Shown in pieces: positions 1 to 9,105 of a DNA stretch of 44,564 bases. Each line of letters starts with the position of its first letter. Positions within the stretch are counted from its first letter, which is position 1. The notes under the pieces were generated by a model. It worked only from the letters and a program-made list of their open reading frames with translations. It had not been told where the DNA came from and did not search any database. The position numbers and the translations under genes were made by a program. Source of the DNA: Parapedobacter soli (lineage in GTDB: Bacteria; Bacteroidota; Bacteroidia; Sphingobacteriales; Sphingobacteriaceae); the NCBI RefSeq assembly GCF_025460835.1, contig NZ_JAMXAY010000028.1, positions 25,261-69,824 of the forward strand, read 5' to 3'.

Positions 1-186
1 GAGACCGATGCCTAAGGCGAAACCGTGAAGGAATTGCTAAGCTAACTGATGGTGTTTTTTATGTATAACCAATCAGATTGATTTGTTTTAGGGGAAAATG
101 TTCAATTGTCGCTTGTCGCTTTCGGGGGCTCACCAAAAAAGGGGAGGATATTGCGTCATCGATGTGTTACATACAAACACTAAACC

Positions 187-203
187 TTGGCATCACTTCT
201 GTT
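187..203 (+). promoter_or_regulatory. sigma-54-like promoter upstream of the small basic protein
   Basis: The sequence TTGGCATCACTTCTGTT has the -24 element TTGGCA and, at the spacing expected for RpoN, CTGT in place of the usual TTGC. It lies about 48 bases before the start codon at 252. The same layout (TTGGCA, seven bases, TGTT) occurs upstream of dnaK in this window. RpoN control is an inference from the match alone. Confidence 0.3.
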
Positions 204-251
204 GTCTCACCGATAGATTAGATTGATGGTTGTACGTAAAAGATTGATGCT

Positions 252-713
252 ATGAAAAAGTTATTGATTGGAATCGTTGCCCTCGCATTTGTGGTGGGTA
301 TGACGTTAGAAGCAGATGCACAGGGGCGCGGAAAGGACCACCGGGGCCACCACAAAAAGGAGTATGCTAAAAAGCATCAAAAACACGACAAAGCCTATTG
401 GAAGTATGCCGAAAAGAGGGACCGTGAATACCGAAAGTTTTACGAAAAGCGCGACCGTGAATACCGGAAATACGTAAAGCAACACAAACGCCATTATCGC
501 GATCACGACGATTGGTACTATGGCAAGCGGTTCCACCACCGTAGCGAATACGTGTATTTCCCTAAGTATCGTACGTATTACGACCCGTACCGCCGCGGAT
601 ACGTGTACCGTCAGAACAACGCTTGGGTCTTTGCCCAAACCATGCCGTCGTTTATGATGGGGCTAAACGTCGGAGCGCTGAATGTACAGTTTATGGCTAA
701 TCTGCCTAGGTAA
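252..713 (+). CDS. small secreted, highly basic protein of unknown function
   Basis: A 153-residue protein not assigned to a named family. Residues 1-23 form a signal peptide ending in ADAQ, so export is expected. The mature part is very rich in Lys, Arg, His and Tyr. Around residues 55-76 the segment KRDREYRK occurs twice about 11 residues apart, an internal repeat also visible in the DNA. The C-terminal third is less charged and more hydrophobic (MPSFMMGLNVGALNVQFM). Such composition could bind polyanions such as cell-surface glycans or nucleic acids, but that is speculation. The gene stands alone: a sigma-54-like site lies upstream and a strong terminator follows directly. Confidence 0.75.
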   Translation: MKKLLIGIVALAFVVGMTLEADAQGRGKDHRGHHKKEYAKKHQKHDKAYWKYAEKRDREYRKFYEKRDREYRKYVKQHKRHYRDHDDWYYGKRFHHRSEYVYFPKYRTYYDPYRRGYVYRQNNAWVFAQTMPSFMMGLNVGALNVQFMANLPR

Positions 714-733
714 GGCCGAAATTAGATAGTAAG

Positions 734-767
734 AAGGGGCATGGAGTGATTACTCGATGCCCCTTTT
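734..767 (+). terminator. Rho-independent terminator after the small basic protein
   Basis: AAGGGGCAT and ATGCCCCTT form a 9-bp outer stem. After a single G-G mismatch an inner GAGT/ACTC stem closes on a GATT loop, and TTTT follows. It ends the single-gene transcript starting before 252. Confidence 0.85.
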
Positions 768-882
768 CTCATTTTGTGAAAATTGAATAAGGCATTTACT
801 GTTTTTCTAAACTTATCCTATGTTGGCTATTTATATAGGTTGTTGTGATATAATTTGACCGCAAAGAGACAACATATCGTGG

Positions 883-912
883 TTTTCTGAAAGCTATTTT
901 CATTTATCTTTG
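883..912 (+). promoter_or_regulatory. Bacteroidota-type promoter for the sulfatase cluster
   Basis: TATCTTTG at 905-912 matches the Bacteroidota -7 consensus TAnnTTTG exactly. A weak T-rich -33 element (TTTT, 883-886) lies 18 bases upstream. Transcription would start near 919 and would serve the sulfatase and esterase genes that follow on the same strand. Confidence 0.5.
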
Positions 913-985
913 TAGTTCGGGCGATTATAAACACAATATGTTGTCTCACTGCCGGATTCGGTGGCTATTATATTCTTATAATAAG

Positions 986-2419
986 ATGAAAAAGAAATTC
1001 TCTCTTTTTGCCTTGTTTAGCTGTTGGCTGACCACCGCTTATCTCCAGGAAACGCACCCACTCCCAAACATGGTCATTTTCATTGGCGATGATCTGGCAG
1101 TGCGCGATATAGGTCCCTATGGAAATGAGGTAGTCCGTACGCCGAGTCTCGAAAAATTGAGCCGCGAATCGATGGTGTTCGATTGCGCTTTCGCAGCATC
1201 GCCGACTTGTGGTCCTTCAAGGAGCTCCTTATTTACAGCGATGTACCCCATGAAGCACGGAGCACATGGCAACCATTCGGGAGTGAGGGCCGGGACAACA
1301 TCCATGGTGCAGCAGTTGTCGGCCCTTGGCTATCACGTTGCTATTGCAGGCAAGCTCCATGTCGGCCCTCGCGATGTTTTCCCTTTTGAACGGATTGAGG
1401 GTACCAATGTGCCTGAGCCGGAACATGAAGAGCGGCCGGGGTTATTCTACGATCTCAACCTAGGGCCGGTCGACGAGTGGCTTCGAAAACAACGAGCCGG
1501 AAAACCATTTGTGTTGATTGTCGCAGACCATAGTCCACATGTGGTTTGGCCGGAGACACCAGCTTACGACGCCGACGAGGTTGATATCCCCCCAATCCAT
1601 ATCAACACCGCTGATACGCGGCGTGCCAGGGCGAGGTATTATACCGACGTGACGAAGATGGATAAAAACGTGGGCAAGCTCATGGCTATGCTGGAGGCAC
1701 ATGGCATGTTAAATCGGTCTATCGTGATGTTTACGGCAGACCAGGGCCCTCAATGGGCATTCGGGAAATGGGGGTTGTATGACTATGGGGTACAGGTGCC
1801 GCTGATTGTGCGTTGGCCGGGACATGTTAGCGCCGGGGTACGGACCAAGGCGTTGGTATCCCATGTAGATATTATGCCAACCATGGTAGCTATTGCCAAC
1901 GGGACCAACCCCGCTAATATCGACGGGCAGAGCTTTTTAGAGGTATTGAAAAATCCCGAAGCCGCCCATCGGCAACTCGTCTTTGCTTCCCATACCGGTG
2001 ACCGGGAAATGAACCGATCGCCCATGCGAATGCTACGTACAGACCGTTATAAATATATTCTCAATCTGGCACCTGACACGTTGTACAATACCCACATGAA
2101 CAAGGCGACCGACCACGATGGAGGCCGGGAATATTGGCCGTCGTGGCGCACCGAGTCGTTCCGCGATTCCCATGCCGCTGCGGTACTTTGGCGTTACCAT
2201 AACCGCCCCGAGGAGGAACTATACGACATCCAGGCCGACCCTTGGGAACTTATGAACTTGGCCGCTGATTCCACGTATTCTAGCCTGCTGGGGCAGTTCA
2301 GGGAAGAGATGGCCGCTATCCGAGAAAAGCAAGGCGACCATGAGACCGGCCCTGAAGATTTGAATGCTAAGCCAGACCAAGGTGAACAGAAGGGACCGGT
2401 GGCACCGTACGTGTTTTGA
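986..2419 (+). CDS. secreted sulfatase, sulfamidase-like
   Basis: A type I sulfatase (alkaline phosphatase superfamily) of about 477 residues that hydrolyses sulfate esters or sulfamates. The signature CGPSR contains Cys75, which must be converted to formylglycine; Asp35-Asp36 (IGDD) are metal ligands, and FTADQG near residue 265 completes the metal site. The start at 986 (MKKKFSLFALF) gives a normal signal peptide; an in-frame ATG at 938 would add 16 residues that spoil it. The overall pattern recalls heparan N-sulfatase (SGSH-like), but substrate cannot be fixed from sequence alone. First of three consecutive sulfatase genes. No formylglycine-generating or anSME maturase is present in the window. 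Confidence 0.85.
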   Translation: MKKKFSLFALFSCWLTTAYLQETHPLPNMVIFIGDDLAVRDIGPYGNEVVRTPSLEKLSRESMVFDCAFAASPTCGPSRSSLFTAMYPMKHGAHGNHSGVRAGTTSMVQQLSALGYHVAIAGKLHVGPRDVFPFERIEGTNVPEPEHEERPGLFYDLNLGPVDEWLRKQRAGKPFVLIVADHSPHVVWPETPAYDADEVDIPPIHINTADTRRARARYYTDVTKMDKNVGKLMAMLEAHGMLNRSIVMFTADQGPQWAFGKWGLYDYGVQVPLIVRWPGHVSAGVRTKALVSHVDIMPTMVAIANGTNPANIDGQSFLEVLKNPEAAHRQLVFASHTGDREMNRSPMRMLRTDRYKYILNLAPDTLYNTHMNKATDHDGGREYWPSWRTESFRDSHAAAVLWRYHNRPEEELYDIQADPWELMNLAADSTYSSLLGQFREEMAAIREKQGDHETGPEDLNAKPDQGEQKGPVAPYVF

Positions 2420-2489
2420 ACGGATGATTCAATGAATATGCTGATGCATAACAATTGTGAGAAACATGATTAATGATAAACAATGCAAT

Positions 2490-3992
2490 ATGAGGCAACG
2501 GTTATCCTCCATATGTATGGCTGGCCTGGTAGTTTTGGTCGGTAGCTCCTGTTCGGCAGTCGAGAAGCCCACAAAACCAAACGTTCTGCTGATTCTGGTC
2601 GATGACCTCCGTCCGGCCATCGGCGCATATGGGGACCCCGTGGCCATTACGCCCAACTTGGACAATCTAGCTGCTAACGGTCTGCTTTTCGAACGAGCAT
2701 ACGCCAATCAGGCGGTTTGCGGACCGTCGCGGTACAATCTGTTATTCGGCAGCCGTTCTACCTCCTCAGGAATTTATGGCTTCGGTCGCGCCTTCCGCGA
2801 TCCGTATCCGGATGCCATAACGTTACCCCAATACTTCAAGCAGCACGGTTACCACACCGAGTCAATGGGTAAGGTTTTCCACATCGGCCACGGCACATAT
2901 GGTGATACGGCGTCGTGGAGTGTGCCGCACCATAAGGACTTGGTCATCGAGTATGTCGATCCAGCCAGTAAGAAAGATGGGTTTACGCGTGAAGAAGCGC
3001 TGTTTTCGAATCAAAGTGCCCGAGGGTTGCCCCGTGGGCTTGCGTGGGAATCTCCGGATGTGGCCGACGATGCCTATGCCGATGGCCGTGTGGCGAACCG
3101 GGCTGTAAATCGGCTCAGGAACCTGAAAGCACAACCGGAACGACCCTTTTTCCTAGCCGTGGGATTTGCCCGACCGCACCTTCCGTTTTCGGTGCCTCAG
3201 AAGTATTGGGACCTATACGATGAAAGCAAGTTGCCCCTGCCAACCCTTACCACCCGACCTGAAGGAGCACCTCTCTACGCGGTGAAATACGGCACCGAGA
3301 TTGACCAGTATGTCCCGATTCCGGAAAAGGTAACGGCGGAGCCGTTTCCGGATAGCCTGACCCGGAAGCTGATCCACGGTTACTATGCCGCGGTAAGTTA
3401 TGTAGACAACCAGATCGGGACCGTATTGAACGAATTGGTGGCACTCGACCTCGATGAAAATACCATTGTGGTATTATGGGGTGATCACGGTTACATGCTC
3501 GGTGAGATGGGCATGTGGACCAAACACGTGAATTATGAGTTGGCCAACCATATCCCCTTGATAATCGCCGCCCCCGGGGTTGCACAGCCCGGATCGAAAA
3601 CCGCACAATTTATGGAAACAGTAGATATCTACCCGACATTGGTGGAGCTCGCCGGGCTGCCAACACCACAGGCACAACAACCGCTTGATGGCCTCAGCAT
3701 GGTGCCTGTACTGAATGATCCCGAAAGGCGTATCCGTGATCACGCTTATCATAGCTTTCCACGGGGCGGACGGCTCGGCAGAGCCATTCGGACGGACCGT
3801 TACCGCCTCGTGGAGTGGCGCAAGATTGGCGATGCAACAGCACCGGTTGAATACGAAATGTATGATTATAAAGACGGGTTTATGGAAGTCAGGAATATCG
3901 CCGATGAGCAGCCGGCCGTGCGTGACTCCCTACGGGCAATCCTGGCGCAGCACCCAGAAGCAATGGCCCCGCGGCCAGAGAGTACCCATTAA
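2490..3992 (+). CDS. sulfatase lipoprotein, iduronate-2-sulfatase family
   Basis: A 500-residue type I sulfatase. The start at 2490 gives a lipoprotein signal ending VLVGSSC with lipid-anchored Cys21; an earlier in-frame GTG at 2457 would place 11 polar residues in front. DDLRPAIGAYGD at residues 38-49 and AVCGPSR with formylglycine Cys77 closely follow human iduronate-2-sulfatase (DDLRP..GCYGD, AVCAPSR). WGDHGYMLGE near residue 330 holds the second half of the metal site. The family removes 2-O-sulfate from uronic acids of heparan or dermatan, and related bacterial enzymes act on other sulfated glycans. The gene follows the first sulfatase by 70 bases and is followed closely by a third. Confidence 0.85.
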   Translation: MRQRLSSICMAGLVVLVGSSCSAVEKPTKPNVLLILVDDLRPAIGAYGDPVAITPNLDNLAANGLLFERAYANQAVCGPSRYNLLFGSRSTSSGIYGFGRAFRDPYPDAITLPQYFKQHGYHTESMGKVFHIGHGTYGDTASWSVPHHKDLVIEYVDPASKKDGFTREEALFSNQSARGLPRGLAWESPDVADDAYADGRVANRAVNRLRNLKAQPERPFFLAVGFARPHLPFSVPQKYWDLYDESKLPLPTLTTRPEGAPLYAVKYGTEIDQYVPIPEKVTAEPFPDSLTRKLIHGYYAAVSYVDNQIGTVLNELVALDLDENTIVVLWGDHGYMLGEMGMWTKHVNYELANHIPLIIAAPGVAQPGSKTAQFMETVDIYPTLVELAGLPTPQAQQPLDGLSMVPVLNDPERRIRDHAYHSFPRGGRLGRAIRTDRYRLVEWRKIGDATAPVEYEMYDYKDGFMEVRNIADEQPAVRDSLRAILAQHPEAMAPRPESTH

Positions 3993-4011
3993 GTTAAACG
4001 GCTATTAAGTT

Positions 4012-5406
4012 ATGAGAGCAACGAAAATCACCCTCCCCATGGTATTGCTGGCGGCCCTGTCGATAAGCAGCGTCGCCGCTTTCGGGCAAGAGCCGCCCAA
4101 TATCATCGTTATCCTCACGGATGATATGGGCTTCAGTGATATCGGAACATTCGGCGGCGACTTTGTTCCTACCCCGCGGCTTGACCGATTTGCGGAAGAA
4201 GGTAGCAAGTTTACGCAATATTATAGTGCTTCCCCGATTTGCAGCCCCTCCCGGACGAGTATACTTACGGGCATGTTCCCCGCCGAATGGAATTTCACCA
4301 ATTACCTGAATGACCGCCGGAGTAATGGAAGGGCTGAACAGGCTAACTACCTCAACGTACATGCCCCCTCTATCGCGAAAGTGCTGAAAGCAGCCGGATA
4401 TGCCACCGGCCATTTCGGTAAATGGCACATGGGGGGCGGGCGCGACATCAAGAACGCCCCGAAGTTCAAGCTGTACGGTTTCGACGAACATGCCAGCACC
4501 TACGAAAGTCCCGAGCCCGACCCGGCGTTGACCGCAACGAACTGGATATGGTCTGACGTGGACAGCGTTCAGCGGTGGGATCGGACAGCCTATTTCGTCG
4601 ACAAAACCCTCGATTTCCTACGCCGGCATGAAGGAACTCCCTGTTTTGTGAACCTTTGGCCCGATGATATGCACACGCCCTGGGTGCCCGAGGAAAACCG
4701 GCGCCAAGCCGGTAAATTTCCCATGGATCCCAATGAAGAGGCTGCATTTAAACTTGTCCTCGCCGAATTCGATAAGCAGATGGGTAGATTGTTCGACGGG
4801 CTGGAGGAACTGGGGATTGCCGAAAATACGCTGATTATCTTTACCAGTGATAACGGGCCACTGCCGAGTTTTAGGGGCAGCCGCTCAGGCGGATTACGGG
4901 GCACGAAGCTCTCCCTTTATGAAGGTGGTATTCGCATGCCATTTATCGTGCGGTGGCCGGGACACGTACCCGCTGGGGTTACAGATAGTGTTTCCGTGCT
5001 GAATTCCACCGACCTGTTTCCAACATTGTCGTCGATCGCTGCAGCCGCGCTGCCTGCAAATTATAAAGGTGACGGCGAAAATCGGGCCTGGGTGTTGATG
5101 GGAAGTCCGTCACCACGGAAAAAAGAGATGTACTGGGAGTACGGCCGGAACGACTATGCGTTCAATTACCCGAAGGGGCGCGACCGGAGCCCCAACTTAG
5201 CCATCCGGTCCGGCAAATGGAAATTGCTGATGGACTACCAGCGCGATAACGTGGAGCTGTATGATATGGAAAGCGATCGATATGAAACCACGAACGTTGC
5301 AGAATCGTATCCTGAGGTAGTGAATGAATTGAGGGCCAGGCTTCACACATGGAGGGCCTATTTGCCGGAGCTGACACCCGAGAGGGCAGACCCTGCAAGG
5401 AAGTAA
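4012..5406 (+). CDS. secreted arylsulfatase-type sulfatase
   Basis: A 464-residue type I sulfatase with a signal peptide ending near VAAFGQ (residue 26). TDDMGFSDIG at residues 36-45 holds the metal-binding Asp pair, CSPSRTSILTG carries formylglycine Cys77, FGKWHMG is the conserved Lys/His segment and FTSDNGP supplies the remaining metal ligands. This pattern is the arylsulfatase A / N-acetylgalactosamine-6-sulfatase branch. It starts 19 bases after the iduronate-sulfatase-like gene, so co-transcription is likely. With its neighbours it suggests stepwise desulfation of one polysaccharide bearing different sulfate positions. Exact substrate unknown. Confidence 0.85.
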   Translation: MRATKITLPMVLLAALSISSVAAFGQEPPNIIVILTDDMGFSDIGTFGGDFVPTPRLDRFAEEGSKFTQYYSASPICSPSRTSILTGMFPAEWNFTNYLNDRRSNGRAEQANYLNVHAPSIAKVLKAAGYATGHFGKWHMGGGRDIKNAPKFKLYGFDEHASTYESPEPDPALTATNWIWSDVDSVQRWDRTAYFVDKTLDFLRRHEGTPCFVNLWPDDMHTPWVPEENRRQAGKFPMDPNEEAAFKLVLAEFDKQMGRLFDGLEELGIAENTLIIFTSDNGPLPSFRGSRSGGLRGTKLSLYEGGIRMPFIVRWPGHVPAGVTDSVSVLNSTDLFPTLSSIAAAALPANYKGDGENRAWVLMGSPSPRKKEMYWEYGRNDYAFNYPKGRDRSPNLAIRSGKWKLLMDYQRDNVELYDMESDRYETTNVAESYPEVVNELRARLHTWRAYLPELTPERADPARK

Positions 5407-5481
5407 TTTTCCGTTTTCATCGGCTTTATGTACTTTTAGCGCCACTGATTTGGAACGTTTCACTAATAACAAGTTCTTGAC

Positions 5482-7392
5482 ATGACCATGAATAGAAAGA
5501 AGCATTTGATGATAGGCTGGTGTTTGATAGCGTTTATCTTTACTGCTTACGCACAAAACGAACATTCGGTAACCTATCAACTTGTAGAAAATATAGGGTA
5601 TCGCGGCGATGATATCAACGATCCGTATGCTAAGGAGCGATGTGTGCTGGATGTCTATTACCCCGAGAACGAAAAAGGCTTCCCTACGGTCGTCTGGTTC
5701 CATGGTGGTGGCATCACGGGAGGACAGAAATTCATTCCCAAAGAATTGAAAGAGAAGGGGCTGGCAGTGGTTGCTGTCAATTATCGGCTGAGCCCGAAGG
5801 TGAAGGCACCGGCTTATATCGATGATGCCGCGGCAGCGATCGCGTGGACGTTCAAGCACATCGCTGATTATGGTGGCGACCCTTCGAAAATCGTTATTTC
5901 AGGCCATTCTGCTGGCGGATACCTCATTGCAATGGTCGGGTTAGATAAATCGTGGCTGCAAAAATATGGTGAGGATGCCGATAAGCTGGCCGGTATCGTG
6001 GATTTCAGTGGCCATGCCATTACACATATGACGGTGCGCGCCGAACGTGGGATAAAGGATACACAACCCATTATAGATGAGTACGCACCGCTGTACCATG
6101 TCAGGAAAGACGCCCCACCGCTGTTGCTCATTACCGGAGACCGGGAGATGGAGATGCTTGGCCGCTATGAAGAAAATGCATATTTCTACCGGATGATGAA
6201 GCTGGTGGGGCACCCTGACGTCCGCTTGTATGAGCTGGATGGCTTCAACCACGGTGCCATGGCCACACCGGCGTTTCACATCCTACTCCAGTATGTCAAC
6301 GAACTGGCAAAAAAAGCGGATGCAAATCCATCTGCTGCCGATAGGGAAGTGGGAACGTCCTTCAGTAATCCATTGGATGTGGCATTCGGCGATCCCTATG
6401 TGATTTACGATGCCGTTACAGCACGGTATTATATGTACGGCACGGGGGGCGGAGCCAACAATGGCTTTGCTGCATATTCTTCTGCCGATCTGCTGAACTG
6501 GGAGCCGGAAGGACAAGTGTATTATGCCAGCAACGAAAATGGCTGGAGTGACTCAACCGCTGCTTGGGGCGGTGCATATTGGGCTCCTGAGGTTTACGCA
6601 CACAAAGGCAAATTTTATCTATTCTACAGTGCGCAATGGAAAAGCAATCCCGGTAAAGAGCTGGAGAACTTCCGTATCGGTGTTGCTGTGGCTGATAAGC
6701 CCACGGGGCCTTTCATCGATTTGCCGGGTGGCCCGCTATTCGATCCCGGGTACCCGATTATCGATGCCAATGTTTATTTCGCAGACGATGGCCGCATGTT
6801 TCTATACTATTCGCGCTGCTGCTACAAACACCCTGTGGAGAGTGAGGTGGCAACGTGGGCACGGCAAAAAGGCTGGTATGATGAAATCGAAGAAAGCTGG
6901 GTATACGGAGTGGAACTCAAGCCGGATTTTTCGGGTGTCATCGGTGAACCGGTGCTATGCCTGCGGCCACCGGTGGTAATGGACGATGCCCAAGCTGAGT
7001 GGGAAAGCCGCTCGGTAACCAGCAAAGAGGTGAACCGCCGGTGGACGGAAGGTTCGTTCACGTTCAAACACGGCGATACCTATTACATGATGTATTCGGC
7101 CAACCACTTCGCAGGAGAGAACTATGCCGTTGGTTATGCAACAGCGAAACACCCGTTAGGGCCGTATACCAAAGCCTCCAATAACCCGGTACTGGAGAAA
7201 AACACCCCCAGCGGGGGCACCGTAACAGGTACCGGCCATAGTAGCGTGCTATTCCTGCCCGATGGACGGATGCTATGCGTATACCATGCACGCACTAAGA
7301 AGACAGGTAACGAGCGTGTGGTTTTCATCGATGCGATGGAAATCGATGAAAACGGTGTGCTGAAAGTGAACGGACCAACTACCCGGCCTTAA
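5482..7392 (+). CDS. bifunctional esterase / GH43 glycoside hydrolase
   Basis: A 636-residue exported fusion of two catalytic domains. A signal peptide ends at about residue 25 (TAYAQ). Residues 40-285 are an alpha/beta-hydrolase of the HSL/BD-FAE carbohydrate-esterase type: oxyanion HGGG at 74-77, nucleophile Ser143 in GHSAGG, and GDREMEM and GFNHG holding the likely Asp and His. Residues 290-636 form a five-bladed GH43 domain: GDPYVIYD with the base Asp, IDANVYF with the pKa-modulating Asp, and RWTEGSFTFK with the acid Glu. GH43 enzymes are mostly arabinofuranosidases, xylosidases or galactosidases. The pairing would deacylate and trim the same glycan side chains. It lies 75 bases after the sulfatases. 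A second ATG at 5488 is also possible. Confidence 0.88.
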   Translation: MTMNRKKHLMIGWCLIAFIFTAYAQNEHSVTYQLVENIGYRGDDINDPYAKERCVLDVYYPENEKGFPTVVWFHGGGITGGQKFIPKELKEKGLAVVAVNYRLSPKVKAPAYIDDAAAAIAWTFKHIADYGGDPSKIVISGHSAGGYLIAMVGLDKSWLQKYGEDADKLAGIVDFSGHAITHMTVRAERGIKDTQPIIDEYAPLYHVRKDAPPLLLITGDREMEMLGRYEENAYFYRMMKLVGHPDVRLYELDGFNHGAMATPAFHILLQYVNELAKKADANPSAADREVGTSFSNPLDVAFGDPYVIYDAVTARYYMYGTGGGANNGFAAYSSADLLNWEPEGQVYYASNENGWSDSTAAWGGAYWAPEVYAHKGKFYLFYSAQWKSNPGKELENFRIGVAVADKPTGPFIDLPGGPLFDPGYPIIDANVYFADDGRMFLYYSRCCYKHPVESEVATWARQKGWYDEIEESWVYGVELKPDFSGVIGEPVLCLRPPVVMDDAQAEWESRSVTSKEVNRRWTEGSFTFKHGDTYYMMYSANHFAGENYAVGYATAKHPLGPYTKASNNPVLEKNTPSGGTVTGTGHSSVLFLPDGRMLCVYHARTKKTGNERVVFIDAMEIDENGVLKVNGPTTRP

Positions 7393-7407
7393 ATATCGAC
7401 CCTGCCG

Positions 7408-7439
7408 TTTGCAATTATTCGAAGAAGTATGTAGCTTTC
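7408..7439 (+). promoter_or_regulatory. promoter for the HerA/DUF853 ATPase
   Basis: TTTG at 7408-7411, then 20 bases, then TAGCTTTC at 7432-7439, one mismatch from TAnnTTTG. Transcription would start near 7446, about 18 bases before the ATG. Confidence 0.45.
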
Positions 7440-7463
7440 CACCATTATTTTGTTACATACGAT

Positions 7464-9008
7464 ATGGGAAATCAAGCGAAGTTCATCGAAAAAGTATCAG
7501 CCTCCTACAACCCCAAGGGTGCCTTTATTTTTTTGGGTGCTGGACTATTGGATGGGGAAATATTGGCACAAGCCAAAGTGAACCTGCCGCTGAAGATGAT
7601 GAACCGGCACGGGCTGATTGCCGGTGCTACGGGCACCGGGAAGACCCGGACGCTGCAGCTGATTGCCGAACAGCTGTCTGACGCAGGCGTACCCGTATTT
7701 TTGCTCGATGTCAAGGGAGACCTTTCGGGGTTGCACCAGCCCGGTGAATCGAATGCGGCATTGGTGGGGCGTGGTGACGCGCTGGAGTGGCCCTTTGAAC
7801 CTTCGGGGTTTCCGGTGGAGCTTTTTTCGCTGAGCGGAGAAGTAGGCAACCCCATGCGGCTTACTGTTGAGGATTTCGGTCCGGTGATGCTCGGGCGGAT
7901 TTTAGACCTGAACGATACCCAAACGGGCGTGCTGGCCGCTGTGTTCAAATATGCGGAGGATACCAAATTGCCGCTGGTCGACTTCGCCGATTTGAAGAAA
8001 CTCCTGAGCTATCTTACGGATGGACCGGGAGCAGAAGAAATCAAAGACAGCTACGGCCGCATCAGCAGCAGCACGTCCGGCACGATATTGCGCAAGCTGG
8101 TCGCGCTGGAGCAACAAGGGGTATCGGGTATATTCGGAGAGAAAGAGTTTGACATAGACGACCTTTTCGGTCGGGTCGATGGCAAAGGCGTCATCAGCCT
8201 TTTGAACATCTCGGACATCCAAGACCAGCCTATCCTGTCATCCACGTTCCTATTGAGCCTGCTGTCGCAGTTATTTAAGAACCTGCCGGAGGTGGGCGAC
8301 CTCGACAAGCCCAAGCTGGTGTTCTTTTTCGAAGAAGCACACCTGCTTTTCAAAGATGCGCCGAAAGCGTTCCTTACCCAGGTGGAGCAGATTGTGCGGC
8401 TCATCCGCTCTAAGGGGGTGGGGGTATTCTTTTGTACCCAATCGCCGACCGATATCCCCGAAAGCGTGCTGGGCCAGCTGGGTAACCGCGTACAGCATGC
8501 ACTGAGGGCTTTCACTCCCAATGACGCAGAGGCGCTCCGCAAAACAGTAAAAACCTATCCCCGGTCTGAGTTTTATGAGATAGACCGGGTACTCACATCG
8601 CTCGGAACAGGGCAAGCATTGATTACCGTACTCAACGACAAAGGTATCCCCACCGAAGTAGTGGCCACCCACCTGATACCGCCGCGCGCTGTAATGGGCC
8701 CGGTGGATACACAGACGTACGACCAACTGGTCAAAACTTCACCCTTCTATACCAAGTACCACGAATTGGTCGACCGTAGAAGTGCAGCGGAAATACTTGA
8801 AGAAAAGATGCAGGCACATGAGGCGGAGCAGGCGCGCGAGGCGGCGGCCAAAGAGAAAACTAAAAGCAAATCCAGGCGCAGTAGCCGCCAGACCCCGTTG
8901 GAGGCCGCCCAAAAGGCGGCGACGACGACATTGGCGCGCGAAGGTACCAAGCTATTGGCGCGGCTCGCCAATGGAATATTGACGGCCATGTTCAAGCGGA
9001 AGCGCTAA
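7464..9008 (+). CDS. HerA/VirB4-like ATPase, DUF853 (YjgR) family
   Basis: A 514-residue P-loop ATPase. Walker A is GATGTGKT near residues 52-59, Walker B is LVFFFEEAH near residue 285, and CTQSPTDIP is the sensor segment that follows in HerA-type motors. It matches the YjgR/DUF853 family, widespread and poorly characterised; relatives form hexameric DNA translocases. Residues 430-490 are a long charged, Ala/Glu/Lys-rich segment, probably helical, with a basic C-terminus (ARLANGILTAMFKRKR). It has its own promoter and no functional link to the sulfatases is evident. No nuclease partner is adjacent, so a HerA-NurA-like role is not supported. Confidence 0.85.
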   Translation: MGNQAKFIEKVSASYNPKGAFIFLGAGLLDGEILAQAKVNLPLKMMNRHGLIAGATGTGKTRTLQLIAEQLSDAGVPVFLLDVKGDLSGLHQPGESNAALVGRGDALEWPFEPSGFPVELFSLSGEVGNPMRLTVEDFGPVMLGRILDLNDTQTGVLAAVFKYAEDTKLPLVDFADLKKLLSYLTDGPGAEEIKDSYGRISSSTSGTILRKLVALEQQGVSGIFGEKEFDIDDLFGRVDGKGVISLLNISDIQDQPILSSTFLLSLLSQLFKNLPEVGDLDKPKLVFFFEEAHLLFKDAPKAFLTQVEQIVRLIRSKGVGVFFCTQSPTDIPESVLGQLGNRVQHALRAFTPNDAEALRKTVKTYPRSEFYEIDRVLTSLGTGQALITVLNDKGIPTEVVATHLIPPRAVMGPVDTQTYDQLVKTSPFYTKYHELVDRRSAAEILEEKMQAHEAEQAREAAAKEKTKSKSRRSSRQTPLEAAQKAATTTLAREGTKLLARLANGILTAMFKRKR

Positions 9009-9033
9009 GGCGGTGCGCGCCACACGGGAAGCA

Positions 9034-9065
9034 TTTTTATATCAAAAGGAATTTAGCTAAGTTTG
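9034..9065 (+). promoter_or_regulatory. promoter for the sugar nucleotidyltransferase
   Basis: TAAGTTTG at 9058-9065 is an exact TAnnTTTG -7 element, with TTTT at 9034-9037 in the -33 position, 20 bases away. Transcription would start near 9072, about 34 bases before the ATG at 9106. Confidence 0.5.
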
Positions 9066-9105
9066 ACGACTTGAACGACACATTTTCAACATAATAAATT
9101 AAGTA

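Noticed and set aside
1-251. Tail of an upstream gene
   Set aside because: Only a possible ETDA-stop at bases 1-15 is seen, which is too short to support any call; the rest shows no open frame of note.
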